A DNA stretch of 64,000 nucleotides from JAWVFM01 sp963771655 (GTDB taxonomy: Bacteria > Actinomycetota > Thermoleophilia > Solirubrobacterales > 70-9), in assembly GCA_963771655.1 (NCBI GenBank), contig CAVYUG010000001.1, positions 1-64,000 on the forward strand. The letters are read 5' to 3'. A program made the translations under genes and the position numbers. Shown here one piece after another: positions 1 through 7,528 of the stretch; the first letter of the stretch is position 1, and each line of letters begins with the position of its first letter. The notes under the pieces were generated by a model. The model was not told the origin of the DNA. It saw nothing but the letters and a program-made list of their open reading frames with translations, and ran no database searches.

Positions 1-108
1 CGGTAAGCCGCGGGGCACGAGCGCTCGGGGCCGCACTCCCCGCGGCGGCCCCGGGTTGCCGGAAGCGCCTCCCAGGCCGAGGTCGGAGTCGGCCGTCGCG
101 TCCGGCAT
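1..108 (-). CDS. possible 5' end of a gene running off the left edge
   Basis: Reading leftwards on the minus strand, an ATG at 108 is preceded by GGAGG four bases upstream and opens a frame that stays open to the window edge (36 codons, starting MPDATADSDLGLGG). Third positions are almost all G or C, as in neighbouring genes. A LexA-type box lies about 170 bp upstream at 278-289, so this could be an SOS gene next to dnaE2. The residues are low in complexity and I do not recognise the product. A competing overlapping frame from a GTG near 246 is also open. Weakly supported. Confidence 0.25.
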   Translation of the reverse strand, partial: MPDATADSDLGLGGASGNPGPPRGVRPRALVPRGLP

Positions 109-277
109 GGGGCCTCCGCGGGTAGCGGCTCGAGGCCGTACTCGCCGAGCGTCGCGAGATCGATCGCGAGATCGACGCTGCTCAGCAGCCGCGCGAGGCG
201 CCGGCTGCGGCGTTCGTGACGTGGACGAGTTACCTCTCGGGGGATCACGCGGGCCACACTAGGTTCGGCCTCGGACG

Positions 278-289
278 GAACATGTGTTC
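278..289. promoter_or_regulatory. LexA (SOS) box, left copy
   Basis: GAACATGTGTTC matches the GAAC-N4-GTTC core of the LexA box used by actinobacteria and Bacillus. It is the exact reverse complement of the box at 5320-5331 in front of imuB. It lies 46 bp beyond the stop of dnaE2, so it more likely serves a leftward gene starting near 108 than dnaE2. The rest of 1-335 shows no other convincing feature. Confidence 0.6.
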
Positions 290-335
290 TGCAACGGATT
301 TTGCATTTCGCGCCTGACGGGGGCCATTTGCAGGC

Positions 336-3300
336 TCATCGACCCCGGCGGCCGAAGCTGTGCGGGGCGGGGAGGACCGCGCCGAGGTCGGCGGTCCCGC
401 CGCCCGCCACGGCGACCTTCCGTGGCGCGTCGACCGAGCCGTCGCGGCCGGTTTCGCGCTCGGTGGGCGGCTCGATATGCCTCACGTCCGCGCGCTCGAG
501 GCCCGGCCGGTCGAGCCGCTCGAGCCGCTCGACGACGACGTTGCGGTTCGCGCCGACCCGCTCGAGGCGACCGTCGGCGATGACGAAGGGCGACGCCCTT
601 GCGATCAGGCGATGCCGCTTGTACGCGGGGGGAGGGACGATGAGGTTGATCGTTCCCCACTCGTCCTCCAGCAGCATGAAGAGGATCCCGTTCGCTGTCG
701 CGGGGCGCTGGCGGGCGATGACCATCCCGCCCACCCGCACCCGGCTCGAGTTCGGCAGCTCGCCGAACGCGATGCTCGCGACCAGCTCCTCGTCGAGCTC
801 CGGCCTGATCAGGCTCATCGGGTGTGCCCCGAGCGTCATCCCCGTCGACTCGTAGTCGGCCACGGCAAGCTCCCAGCCGCCGAGCTCGCGAAGCTGGGGT
901 GCTTCCGGCACCTCGAGCGGCAGCGCGAGCTGCTCGCCGGCACCGGTCGGCCGCGCCCCCGAGGCAACGCCGAGGCGCCACAGTGCCGGGCGCCTGGCCG
1001 TCGCCGAAGCACGGGCCTCGGCGCCCCCCTCGAGCGAGTCGCAGGCGCCCGCCCAAGCCAGGCGCTCGAGCGCGTCGTCGCTCACCCCCGACCGCGAGGC
1101 GAGCTTCGCGAAGCTGCCGTAACGCCCGCCACGCCGGCGCTCGGCGACGAGCGCCCGCATCTCCTCCTCCCGCGCCCCGTTCACGTACCCGAGACCGATT
1201 CGCACGGTGAGCGCCTCGCGGCGCTCCACGCCGCACTCGACACCGCTCGCGTTCACATCGGGCGACAGCACACGGATCCCGCGTCGCTGCGCCTCATGGA
1301 CGAGCGAATCCGAGGGGTAGAAGCCCATCGGCTGCTCGTTCAGCAGCGAGCAGAGGAGCTCGGGCCCGTAGTGGACCCGAAGCCACGTTGACTGATAGGC
1401 GAGGAGGCCGAACGCGGCTGCGTGCGCCTTCGGAAAGCCGAAGCCGGAGAATCCGCGCACCTGCTCGAAGACTCGCTCGGCGACCGCGTCCGGGACTCCG
1501 TTTCGCGTCGCGCCGTCGAGGAACCGGTCACGGTAGGCGAGGATCGCCTCCTCGGAGCGCTTCCGGCTCATCGCCCGCCGCAGCCCCTCCGCCTCGCCGG
1601 GGCTGAAGCCGGCGAGCGCCATCGCCACCTGGATCACCTGCTCCTGGAAGACGATCGTGCCCAGCGTGTCGCGCAGAATGGGCTCGAGCGAGGGGTGCTC
1701 GTACGGGACCTCGAAACCGGGGTCGGCGCGCAGCCGCTCCTTGCGCTCGAGGTAGGGGTGAACGGCCCCGCCCTGGATCGGGCCCGGCCTCACGAGCGCC
1801 ACCTGCACCGTGAGGTCGTCGAGCGTCTCTGGCAGCGTCCGCGTGAGCATCTGCATCTGCGCCCGGCTCTCGATCTGGAAGACGCCGGTGGTGTCGGCGC
1901 GCCGAATCGCGTCGTAGGTGGGGGGGTCGTCGACGGGGATCCGTGAGAGGTCGATCCGCTCACCGCGCACGCGGGCGATCTCGTCGACGCACCGCTCTAC
2001 CGCCGACAGCATCCCGAGCCCCAGCAGGTCGATCTTGAGGAACCCGGCGTCCGCGGAGGAGTCCTTGTCCCACTGCACGATCTGGCGGCCCTCCATCGCC
2101 GCCGGCTGGACCGGGCAGATGTCGACCAGGGGCCGCGTCGCCAGCACCATCCCGCCCGGATGCTGCGAGGCGTGGCGCGGCAGTCCCCAGGCATCGCGCG
2201 CGAGCTCGGCGAGCGCACGCCAGCGCGGCGAGGCGGCCCGGGCCGGGCCGATCGCCTCGGCGACGTCGGCCTCGATCGCGCTCGAGCGGTCGTAGACGTC
2301 CACCATCCGCGCCGCGCGCTCGATCTCGCCCGCCGGCAGCCCCAGCACCTTCCCGAGGTCGCGCACCGCCCCGCGCGAGCGATAGGAGGCGAACGCGCTC
2401 ACCAGCGCCGCCCGCTCGTCGCCGTAGCGCTCGATGATCCGCGGGATCAGCTTCTCGCGGATGTCGCGCGGAAAGTCGAGGTCGATGTCGGGGGCCTCGG
2501 TGATCTCCTCGTTCAGGAAGCGCCCCAGGAACAGCCCGCCGCGCACGGGATCGATGTGTGAGAGCCCGGTGAGGTAACAGACCACCGAGCTGACGCTCGA
2601 CCCGCGCCCACGCCCCGGCGGCAGCAGCATTCGCGCCGAGTCGGACCCGCGCACCTCGACGGCGACCTCGCGCGCCAGCTCGAGGATGTCGTAGTGCAGG
2701 AGAAAAAAGCCCGAGAGGTCGAGCTTGCGGATGACCGCGAGCTCCTCTTCGAGGCGCTGCTCGGCCTCGGCGCGATTGCAATTGCCGGCGTAGCGATGCT
2801 GAAGCCGGGCGCGACAGATCTCCGCGAGCGCCCGATCGGCATCGGGGTCCTCGCTCCCCGGATAGCGGTAACCCAGGTCGCGAGTGAGGTCGAAGCGAAG
2901 CCGCTCAGCGAGCCGGACCGTCTCGGCGGCCGCCTCGGGGTGGTCGCGAAAGCGCTCGCTCGCCTCGGCCGCCGAGCACAGGTACGCCGAGCCGTTCCCG
3001 CGCCGAGCCGGCTCGGTCTCCTCAAGGGTGCCGTGGCGGCCGACGGCGGCGAGGGCGTCCTGAAGGTGCGCGCGCGAGCGGTGGTGGATGTGGACGTTGC
3101 CGGTCGCCACGCACTCCACCCCGATCCGCTCTGCAAGCCCCGCGAGCCAGCGGTTGCGGGCCCTGTCGTGACGCCAGAACGGCCGCTGGAGCTCGACCCG
3201 GAAGCGCTCACGGCCGAAGGCCCCCACGAGCCGGTGCGCAAGCGCGTTCGCGCGAGGAGCCTCCCCGCGTTCCCACCGCCCGGCGAGCGCCCCATCGCGC

Positions 3301-3704
3301 GCGCACCCCGACAGGCAGACGAGCCCCACGTTGCGCTCCTCGAGCGAGGAGAGCGGCAGGGTGGGGGGGAGAGCCTCCCGGTCCGGATGCGGGCGGGTCT
3401 CCCGGTGCGCCTCCGTCACCAGCCGGCAGAGGTTGCGGTAGCCGCCGGCGTCCTCGACCAGAAGCGTGAGGTGAAACCGAGCGCCCTCGCCTTCCACCGT
3501 CATCTCGGCGCCCGTGATCGGCCTAACGCCGGCCGACTCGCACGCCTGGGCGAGCTCCATCGATCCCCACAGCCCGTCGTGGTCGGTGAGCGCGATCGCC
3601 TCCTGGCCCAACTCGGAGGCGCGCATGGCCAGCTCCTCAGGCAGCGACGCGCCGTCGCCGAACGAGTAGGCGGAATGGGCGTGCAGCTCCACGTAGGCGG
3701 TCAT
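336..3704 (-). CDS. dnaE2: error-prone DNA polymerase DnaE2 (ImuC)
   Basis: Alpha-type (family C) polymerase that does the synthesis in the ImuB/DnaE2 mutasome during SOS translesion repair. 1122 residues. The PHP domain opens at once (VELHAHSAYSF), followed by the palm with the catalytic acidic motif PDIDLDF and a C-terminal OB-fold region; length and order fit DnaE2 rather than replicative DnaE1. I chose the ATG at 3704 because it forms an ATGA overlap with the stop of the preceding small gene; a GTG six codons upstream is also in frame. It is the last gene of imuB - small gene - dnaE2, presumably induced through the LexA box at 5320. Confidence 0.95.
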   Translation of the reverse strand: MTAYVELHAHSAYSFGDGASLPEELAMRASELGQEAIALTDHDGLWGSMELAQACESAGVRPITGAEMTVEGEGARFHLTLLVEDAGGYRNLCRLVTEAHRETRPHPDREALPPTLPLSSLEERNVGLVCLSGCARDGALAGRWERGEAPRANALAHRLVGAFGRERFRVELQRPFWRHDRARNRWLAGLAERIGVECVATGNVHIHHRSRAHLQDALAAVGRHGTLEETEPARRGNGSAYLCSAAEASERFRDHPEAAAETVRLAERLRFDLTRDLGYRYPGSEDPDADRALAEICRARLQHRYAGNCNRAEAEQRLEEELAVIRKLDLSGFFLLHYDILELAREVAVEVRGSDSARMLLPPGRGRGSSVSSVVCYLTGLSHIDPVRGGLFLGRFLNEEITEAPDIDLDFPRDIREKLIPRIIERYGDERAALVSAFASYRSRGAVRDLGKVLGLPAGEIERAARMVDVYDRSSAIEADVAEAIGPARAASPRWRALAELARDAWGLPRHASQHPGGMVLATRPLVDICPVQPAAMEGRQIVQWDKDSSADAGFLKIDLLGLGMLSAVERCVDEIARVRGERIDLSRIPVDDPPTYDAIRRADTTGVFQIESRAQMQMLTRTLPETLDDLTVQVALVRPGPIQGGAVHPYLERKERLRADPGFEVPYEHPSLEPILRDTLGTIVFQEQVIQVAMALAGFSPGEAEGLRRAMSRKRSEEAILAYRDRFLDGATRNGVPDAVAERVFEQVRGFSGFGFPKAHAAAFGLLAYQSTWLRVHYGPELLCSLLNEQPMGFYPSDSLVHEAQRRGIRVLSPDVNASGVECGVERREALTVRIGLGYVNGAREEEMRALVAERRRGGRYGSFAKLASRSGVSDDALERLAWAGACDSLEGGAEARASATARRPALWRLGVASGARPTGAGEQLALPLEVPEAPQLRELGGWELAVADYESTGMTLGAHPMSLIRPELDEELVASIAFGELPNSSRVRVGGMVIARQRPATANGILFMLLEDEWGTINLIVPPPAYKRHRLIARASPFVIADGRLERVGANRNVVVERLERLDRPGLERADVRHIEPPTERETGRDGSVDAPRKVAVAGGGTADLGAVLPAPHSFGRRGR

Positions 3705-3946
3705 GCCCGCTGCCTGAACCACCGTCCGTCAGCGGCGGGCTCGCGGTAGACGACGAGATCGCGGCCGTCGGCGAGCACGAGCTCGAAGTAGCGGCGCTCG
3801 AGCGGGCGCGGCGTCCACCAGCGGTCCTCGACGAGCCACTCCTCGCGGACCGCTTCGACAGCGACCCCGCCGACGGCCACCGGCGCGCCGTCGTCGCCCG
3901 CCTCCACCTCCGCCGGCAACGGCCAGTAGATCCCCTTGGGATTCAC
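3701..3946 (-). CDS. small DUF6504-like protein of the mutasome operon
   Basis: 81-residue protein between imuB and dnaE2. It starts NPKGIYWPLPAEV and contains a W/R-rich stretch (DRWWTPRPLERRYFEL). Small proteins of this kind sit beside imuB/dnaE2 in many actinobacteria and are filed as DUF6504; I assign the family from memory of that context. The GTG at 3946 is chosen because AGGAG lies six bases upstream; a TTG one codon earlier is also open. Its stop overlaps the dnaE2 start (ATGA), indicating translational coupling. Function unknown; a structural or accessory role in the mutasome is inference. Confidence 0.75.
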   Translation of the reverse strand: MNPKGIYWPLPAEVEAGDDGAPVAVGGVAVEAVREEWLVEDRWWTPRPLERRYFELVLADGRDLVVYREPAADGRWFRQRA

Positions 3947-3955
3947 CAAATCTCC

Positions 3956-4013
3956 TGCGGGCGCCTTCGGCGCCCTGACACGCTGCTTTCGGGGCTAAAG
4001 CCCCTCACTGGAA
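3956..4013 (+). repeat. dispersed two-hairpin repeat, copy 1
   Basis: First hairpin GGGCGCC-TTC-GGCGCCC (3959-3975), then the conserved spacer TGACACGCTGCTTTC, then second hairpin GGGGCT-AA-AGCCCC (3991-4004), ending CTCACTGGAA. It lies between imuB and the DUF6504-like gene. It also encodes the last residues and stop of imuB (SSEGL) and carries the AGGAG ribosome-binding site of the next gene. Other copies are at 5265, 20584 and 34629. Confidence 0.85.
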
Positions 4014-5254
4014 TCTCCGGCCTCAGGGAACGGGGTCAGCGTTGCCCGCCGCTCCGGCACCCGCGAGCCCGGGTCGAGCTCGAGCACTCGCAGCACCGCA
4101 TCGGGGCCGGCTGCGGCGCGTACCTGCCGGACCGCCTCGCCGAGGCGCTCCCGACGGCGCTCGGCCTCGTCGCGGGAGAGCACGGGCTGTTCACCGCCCG
4201 CCGGGCCCAGCGTCAGCGCCCGCAGCCCCAGCGCGGCGGCGGGCGCCGGCAGCTCGCCGAGCTTCGGGGCCAGCGCAAGCCGGATCCTCATGCGGTCGGC
4301 GCTCGCACGACGAAGGGCAGCGTCGGCGCGCCAGCCGCCGCCGGCCGCGAGCCGCGCGCCCAGGCGCAGGCGGCGGAAGCTCCGGCCGTCCCTGCGGGGA
4401 TTGGCGAGAAGACGGTCGACGAGCAGCTCGAGCGCGCGCTCGAGCTGAAGGCCCGAGGCGGCCTCCGGAAGCTCGAGCAGCTCGGCCAGGTCCTCACGAG
4501 GGCGGCGCGGCCGCAGCCGATCCGGGACGCCGCGGGCCATCCGCAGAGCCTCGAGGCCGGCCTCCCCGAAGCGATCGGCCACGGCGTCGTCGGGGAGCGC
4601 CGCCAACTCGCCGAGCGCGCGAACCCCCAAGCGCTCGAGCTTCGCCGGCACATCCGCGCGGGCCCACTCGTCGCTCAGCCGATCCCGCAGCAGAGCGATC
4701 GGCTGCGGCGCGAGGAAGGCGCGGGCGTCACCATCCGCGACGACGACGAAGCCGTCCAGGATCCTCGTCCCGGCCGGTGCCCGCCTGGGCCGTCGCCTCC
4801 CGCGGAAGCGAAGCGCCGCGGCCGCGGCCGAGAGCCGGGTCGGCCCCGCCCCGAGGCGGGCGGGGAGTCCAACCGCGCGCAGAGCGCGCTCGAGCACGCT
4901 GCCCTGGCCGCCGTAGATGCCGAGGAGGCCGTCGAGCACGAAGAATGCCTCGCCGGCTCGCTCCGATTCCACGGCGGCGCCGATCCCCTCCAGCCGGGCA
5001 AGAGCCTCCTCCCAGGCCGCGTCCGCCCGCTCGGGATCGGGGGGGACGAGGATGAGCTCAGGGCACCTTGCGAGCGCCTCGCCGAGGCCCATGCCGGGCT
5101 CGACGCCGAAGGCGCCGGCCGCCCCCGAGACCTCGCCGACCGTCTGCGGCCGGCCCGGCTCGGGCGCGAGCGCGACAGGCCGCCCGAGCAGCTCGCGGCG
5201 ATCGCCGACGGCGATCGTGAGGGAGAAGCGAGGGATAAGCGCACATCCGATCAC
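3995..5254 (-). CDS. imuB: ImuB, catalytically dead Y-family polymerase homologue
   Basis: 419 residues. It resembles Y-family polymerases but lacks their catalytic acids: the N-terminal motif reads ALIPRFSLTIAV without the usual Asp, and the SIDE motif position reads FFVLDGLLGIYG. This is the hallmark of ImuB, which acts as the clamp-binding hub recruiting DnaE2. The GTG at 5254 begins IGCALIPRF as expected. No imuA/imuA' gene is present next to it. The gene is flanked on both sides by direct copies of the two-hairpin repeat, and the C-terminus is encoded by one of them. A LexA box lies 65 bp upstream. Confidence 0.88.
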   Translation of the reverse strand: MIGCALIPRFSLTIAVGDRRELLGRPVALAPEPGRPQTVGEVSGAAGAFGVEPGMGLGEALARCPELILVPPDPERADAAWEEALARLEGIGAAVESERAGEAFFVLDGLLGIYGGQGSVLERALRAVGLPARLGAGPTRLSAAAAALRFRGRRRPRRAPAGTRILDGFVVVADGDARAFLAPQPIALLRDRLSDEWARADVPAKLERLGVRALGELAALPDDAVADRFGEAGLEALRMARGVPDRLRPRRPREDLAELLELPEAASGLQLERALELLVDRLLANPRRDGRSFRRLRLGARLAAGGGWRADAALRRASADRMRIRLALAPKLGELPAPAAALGLRALTLGPAGGEQPVLSRDEAERRRERLGEAVRQVRAAAGPDAVLRVLELDPGSRVPERRATLTPFPEAGDSSEGL

Positions 5255-5264
5255 GTCGAATCAC

Positions 5265-5322
5265 TTGCGGGCGCCTCCGGCGCCCTTACACGCTGCTTTC
5301 GGAACGAAGTTCCTCACCGGAA
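5265..5322 (+). repeat. dispersed two-hairpin repeat, copy 2
   Basis: GGGCGCC-TCC-GGCGCCC, then TTACACGCTGCTTTC, then GGAAC-GAA-GTTCC, ending CTCACCGGAA. It lies directly upstream of the imuB start in the same orientation as copy 1, so imuB sits between direct repeats. Its last bases form the left half-site of the LexA box at 5320-5331. Confidence 0.85.
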
Positions 5323-5331
5323 CACATGTTC
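5320..5331. promoter_or_regulatory. LexA (SOS) box of the imuB operon
   Basis: GAACACATGTTC with flanking G on both sides (GGAAC...GTTCG) fits the CGAAC-N4-GTTCG consensus. It is 65 bp upstream of imuB and 75 bp upstream of the divergent crotonase gene. Control of the mutasome operon by LexA is expected from the family. An effect on the crotonase is possible but only inferred. Confidence 0.75.
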
Positions 5332-5406
5332 GTATATCAAGCGGCGGAAAAAGCGACTAGGGTCGCCTCGATTTCGCGCCGAACGGAACGAGACGAGGAG
5401 GCCCCC

Positions 5407-6210
5407 ATGCCCGACGCCCTGCAGAGCGAGCGAGCCGCCGAGAAGGTCCAGCTCCTGACGCTCAACCGCCCCGACGAGCTGAACGCGATGAACGCCGAGC
5501 TCTGCGGAGCCCTTCACGTCGAGCTCGACCGCCTCGCGGCTGACCGCTCATGCCGGGCGATCGTCCTGACGGGGGCCGGACGCGGGTTCTGCGCCGGTCT
5601 CGACCTGCGCGGCTACGGCTCGGCGCCCACCAACGATGGCACCGACGACGCCCGCGACCGGCTCGGAAACCAGGAGCACATGTCCCGCCTGATCCTGCGC
5701 CTGCGGGCCACGCCGCAGCCGGTGATCGCGGCGATCAACGGGCCCGCGGCGGGCTTCGGCCTGGCGCTCGCGCTCGGAAGCGACATCCGCTTCGGGGCGA
5801 GAACCGCCGTGCTCCGCGTCGCCTTCATCAACATCGGCGTCTCGAACTGCGACATGGCCACGAGCTGGCTCCTGCCGCGCCTCGTCGGCGCCTCGCGCGC
5901 CCACGAGCTGATGCTGACCGGCCGTCGCTTCGGGGCCGAGGAGGCCGAGCTCATCGGGCTCTTGGCCGAGGCCGTCGACGACGACCAGCTGATGGACCGC
6001 GCCCTCGAGGCGGCGAACCAGATCGCCGCCTGGTCGCCCTGGGCGGTTCGGCTGACCAAGCAGGGAATGTGGTCGGCGCTCGAGATCCCGTCCGAGCAGG
6101 CGGCGGTGGAGTACGAGGACCGCCAGCAGATCATGGCCACGCACGGCGTCGCGCTCGGCGAGGCTGTCTCCGCCTTCCTCGAAAAGCGCGGGGCGAGCTT
6201 TCCGGACTGA
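5407..6210 (+). CDS. crotonase-fold protein (enoyl-CoA hydratase/isomerase family)
   Basis: 267 residues. Crotonase fold with both oxyanion-hole segments (GRGFCAGLDLRG and INGPAAGFGLAL), so acyl-CoA thioester binding is likely. The two catalytic glutamates of true enoyl-CoA hydratase appear to be replaced: Ala in the segment after GFG and Phe in VAFINIG. Simple hydration is therefore doubtful; isomerase, hydrolase or another crotonase chemistry is possible. The ATG at 5407 has GAGGAGG just upstream and removes an unconserved leader of 27 codons. It is divergent from imuB. Confidence 0.85.
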   Translation: MPDALQSERAAEKVQLLTLNRPDELNAMNAELCGALHVELDRLAADRSCRAIVLTGAGRGFCAGLDLRGYGSAPTNDGTDDARDRLGNQEHMSRLILRLRATPQPVIAAINGPAAGFGLALALGSDIRFGARTAVLRVAFINIGVSNCDMATSWLLPRLVGASRAHELMLTGRRFGAEEAELIGLLAEAVDDDQLMDRALEAANQIAAWSPWAVRLTKQGMWSALEIPSEQAAVEYEDRQQIMATHGVALGEAVSAFLEKRGASFPD

Positions 6211-6219
6211 GGGACCGCC

Positions 6220-6225
6220 TACGAT
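6220..6225 (+). promoter_or_regulatory. -10 element TACGAT, leaderless geometry
   Basis: TACGAT ends 7 nt before the ATG at 6233 and there is no Shine-Dalgarno sequence, so transcription would start at or next to the start codon. Confidence 0.45.
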
Positions 6226-6232
6226 CGAGGCG

Positions 6233-6724
6233 ATGCGTTGGTTGCCGGTCGCCTGCCTCCTCGCCGCCTTGACGGTCGCGGGATGCGGCGGGGGTGGCGG
6301 GACGAGCAGCAGCGAGGGAGGGGCGGGTGCGGGCGTTCCGGGAGGCGCAGACTCCGAGGACGTGCAGGTGATCCAGGCTTGGGTCGCGGCCCTCGACCGC
6401 AACGACATCGAGGGCGCGGCCGGCTACTTCGCCGTTCCGAGCATCGCCCAGAACGGCCTCCTGTTCCACCTCCGAACGCCCGATCAGGTGCGGGCGTTCA
6501 ACCGCTCGCTGCCCTGCGGCGCCCACGTCGTCCGCGCGAGCACCACGGGACGCACGACCACCGCCACATTCCGCCTCTCGGAGCGCCCGGGACCCGGCGT
6601 TTGCGGCGTCGGCACCGGCGGGAGGGCGATGACCTCCTTCGTGATCAGCGACGGGAAGATCGTCCAATGGCGCCGGGTCGGCCCCGGCAGCGGCACCCCG
6701 CAGGCGCCGAGCTCGGCTGCCTGA
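6233..6724 (+). CDS. secreted lipoprotein, SnoaL/NTF2-like
   Basis: 163 residues. Signal peptide with lipobox VAGC (Cys18), then a Gly/Ser-rich linker to about residue 40. The following domain (VIQAWVAALDRNDIEGAAGYF) looks like the N-terminal helix of the SnoaL/NTF2-like fold and ends in a VISDGKIVQW strand typical of that family. Expected to be anchored to the outer face of the membrane. Substrate or partner unknown. It converges on the HAD gene with a 10-bp gap. Confidence 0.75.
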   Translation: MRWLPVACLLAALTVAGCGGGGGTSSSEGGAGAGVPGGADSEDVQVIQAWVAALDRNDIEGAAGYFAVPSIAQNGLLFHLRTPDQVRAFNRSLPCGAHVVRASTTGRTTTATFRLSERPGPGVCGVGTGGRAMTSFVISDGKIVQWRRVGPGSGTPQAPSSAA

Positions 6725-6734
6725 ACGAGGCGAT

Positions 6735-7415
6735 TCAGGCGGGCCGAAGGCGCTCCAGCGTGTCCGGAACCCGCGAGAGGTCGGGGAGCTCCGCGACGGG
6801 ATCGTGCCGGCTCTCCTCGCGGACTCGGTTCACCCACACGCACGGGATCCCCAGCCGCTTGCACGGCTCCACGTCGTGGAAGAGGCTGGCCGCGACGTGG
6901 ACGTGGCGCGCTCGCTCGGCGCCGGTCCGCTCGAAGAACTCGCGCCAGTGCCCTTCGGCCGGCTTGTAGGAGCCGATCTCGGAGGCGACGATCGCCATCT
7001 CGAACGGCACTCCGATTGCCTCCATCGACGACTCGATGAAGTCGCGGTCGGTATTGGAGAGGATCACCAGCCGCCACCCTCGCCGCCGGAGCTCGGCGAG
7101 CGCGTCGGGCACCTCGCCGAACACCGGCCAGTCCGGTAGGGACCGACCGAGGGCGTCTCGCTCGCCGTCACCGAGCTCGACGCCGGCGGCATCGGCGCAG
7201 GTCGCGAGGCACTCCGCCATGACCTCTCGGTAGGGCGTGCCGGGCTTCGCCTCCTCGACCCGCGGCTCGACCTCGTGGTAGCGGGCGAGTAGGTCATCCC
7301 GCCGCTCGGCACCGAAGAGCCGCGCGAGCTCTGTGCCGATGCCGCCGTTCCAGTCGACGAGCGTTCCGTAGCAGTCGAAGGTCGCCCAGCGCGGGGAGTT
7401 CTCACCGATCGCCAT
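6735..7415 (-). CDS. HAD-family hydrolase, haloacid dehalogenase type II-like
   Basis: 226 residues from the ATG at 7415. HAD motifs are in order: nucleophile segment FDCYGTLVDWNGG, motif II LSNTDRD, a Lys in SYKPAEGHW, and motif III HVAASLFHDVEPCKRLG. The cap arrangement and VNRVRE ending fit L-2-haloacid dehalogenase-like enzymes, but many of these act on small phosphate or other acid substrates, so the substrate is open. An in-frame extension of 30 codons upstream is Arg-rich and was rejected as a start. It is divergent from livK. Confidence 0.85.
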   Translation of the reverse strand: MAIGENSPRWATFDCYGTLVDWNGGIGTELARLFGAERRDDLLARYHEVEPRVEEAKPGTPYREVMAECLATCADAAGVELGDGERDALGRSLPDWPVFGEVPDALAELRRRGWRLVILSNTDRDFIESSMEAIGVPFEMAIVASEIGSYKPAEGHWREFFERTGAERARHVHVAASLFHDVEPCKRLGIPCVWVNRVREESRHDPVAELPDLSRVPDTLERLRPA

Positions 7416-7528
7416 CGGCGCATGATGACGGCGCGGCCTCCGAGCCCGCGTGCTCGTCCTCGCGGAGATATGCTGCGCGCGGGGCGGCAGTGATGCCGGA
7501 GACATAGCCCGAAACAGGAGGAGGATCG

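Noticed and set aside
56..262. Plus-strand open frame of 68 codons at the left edge
   Set aside because: Arg/Ala/Gly-rich shadow composition, no ribosome-binding site and no recognisable motif; the minus strand here has a better start signal.
5301..5313. GGAACGAAGTTCC as a further LexA box
   Set aside because: The half-sites are 3 rather than 4 bases apart, and the sequence is the second stem of repeat copy 2.
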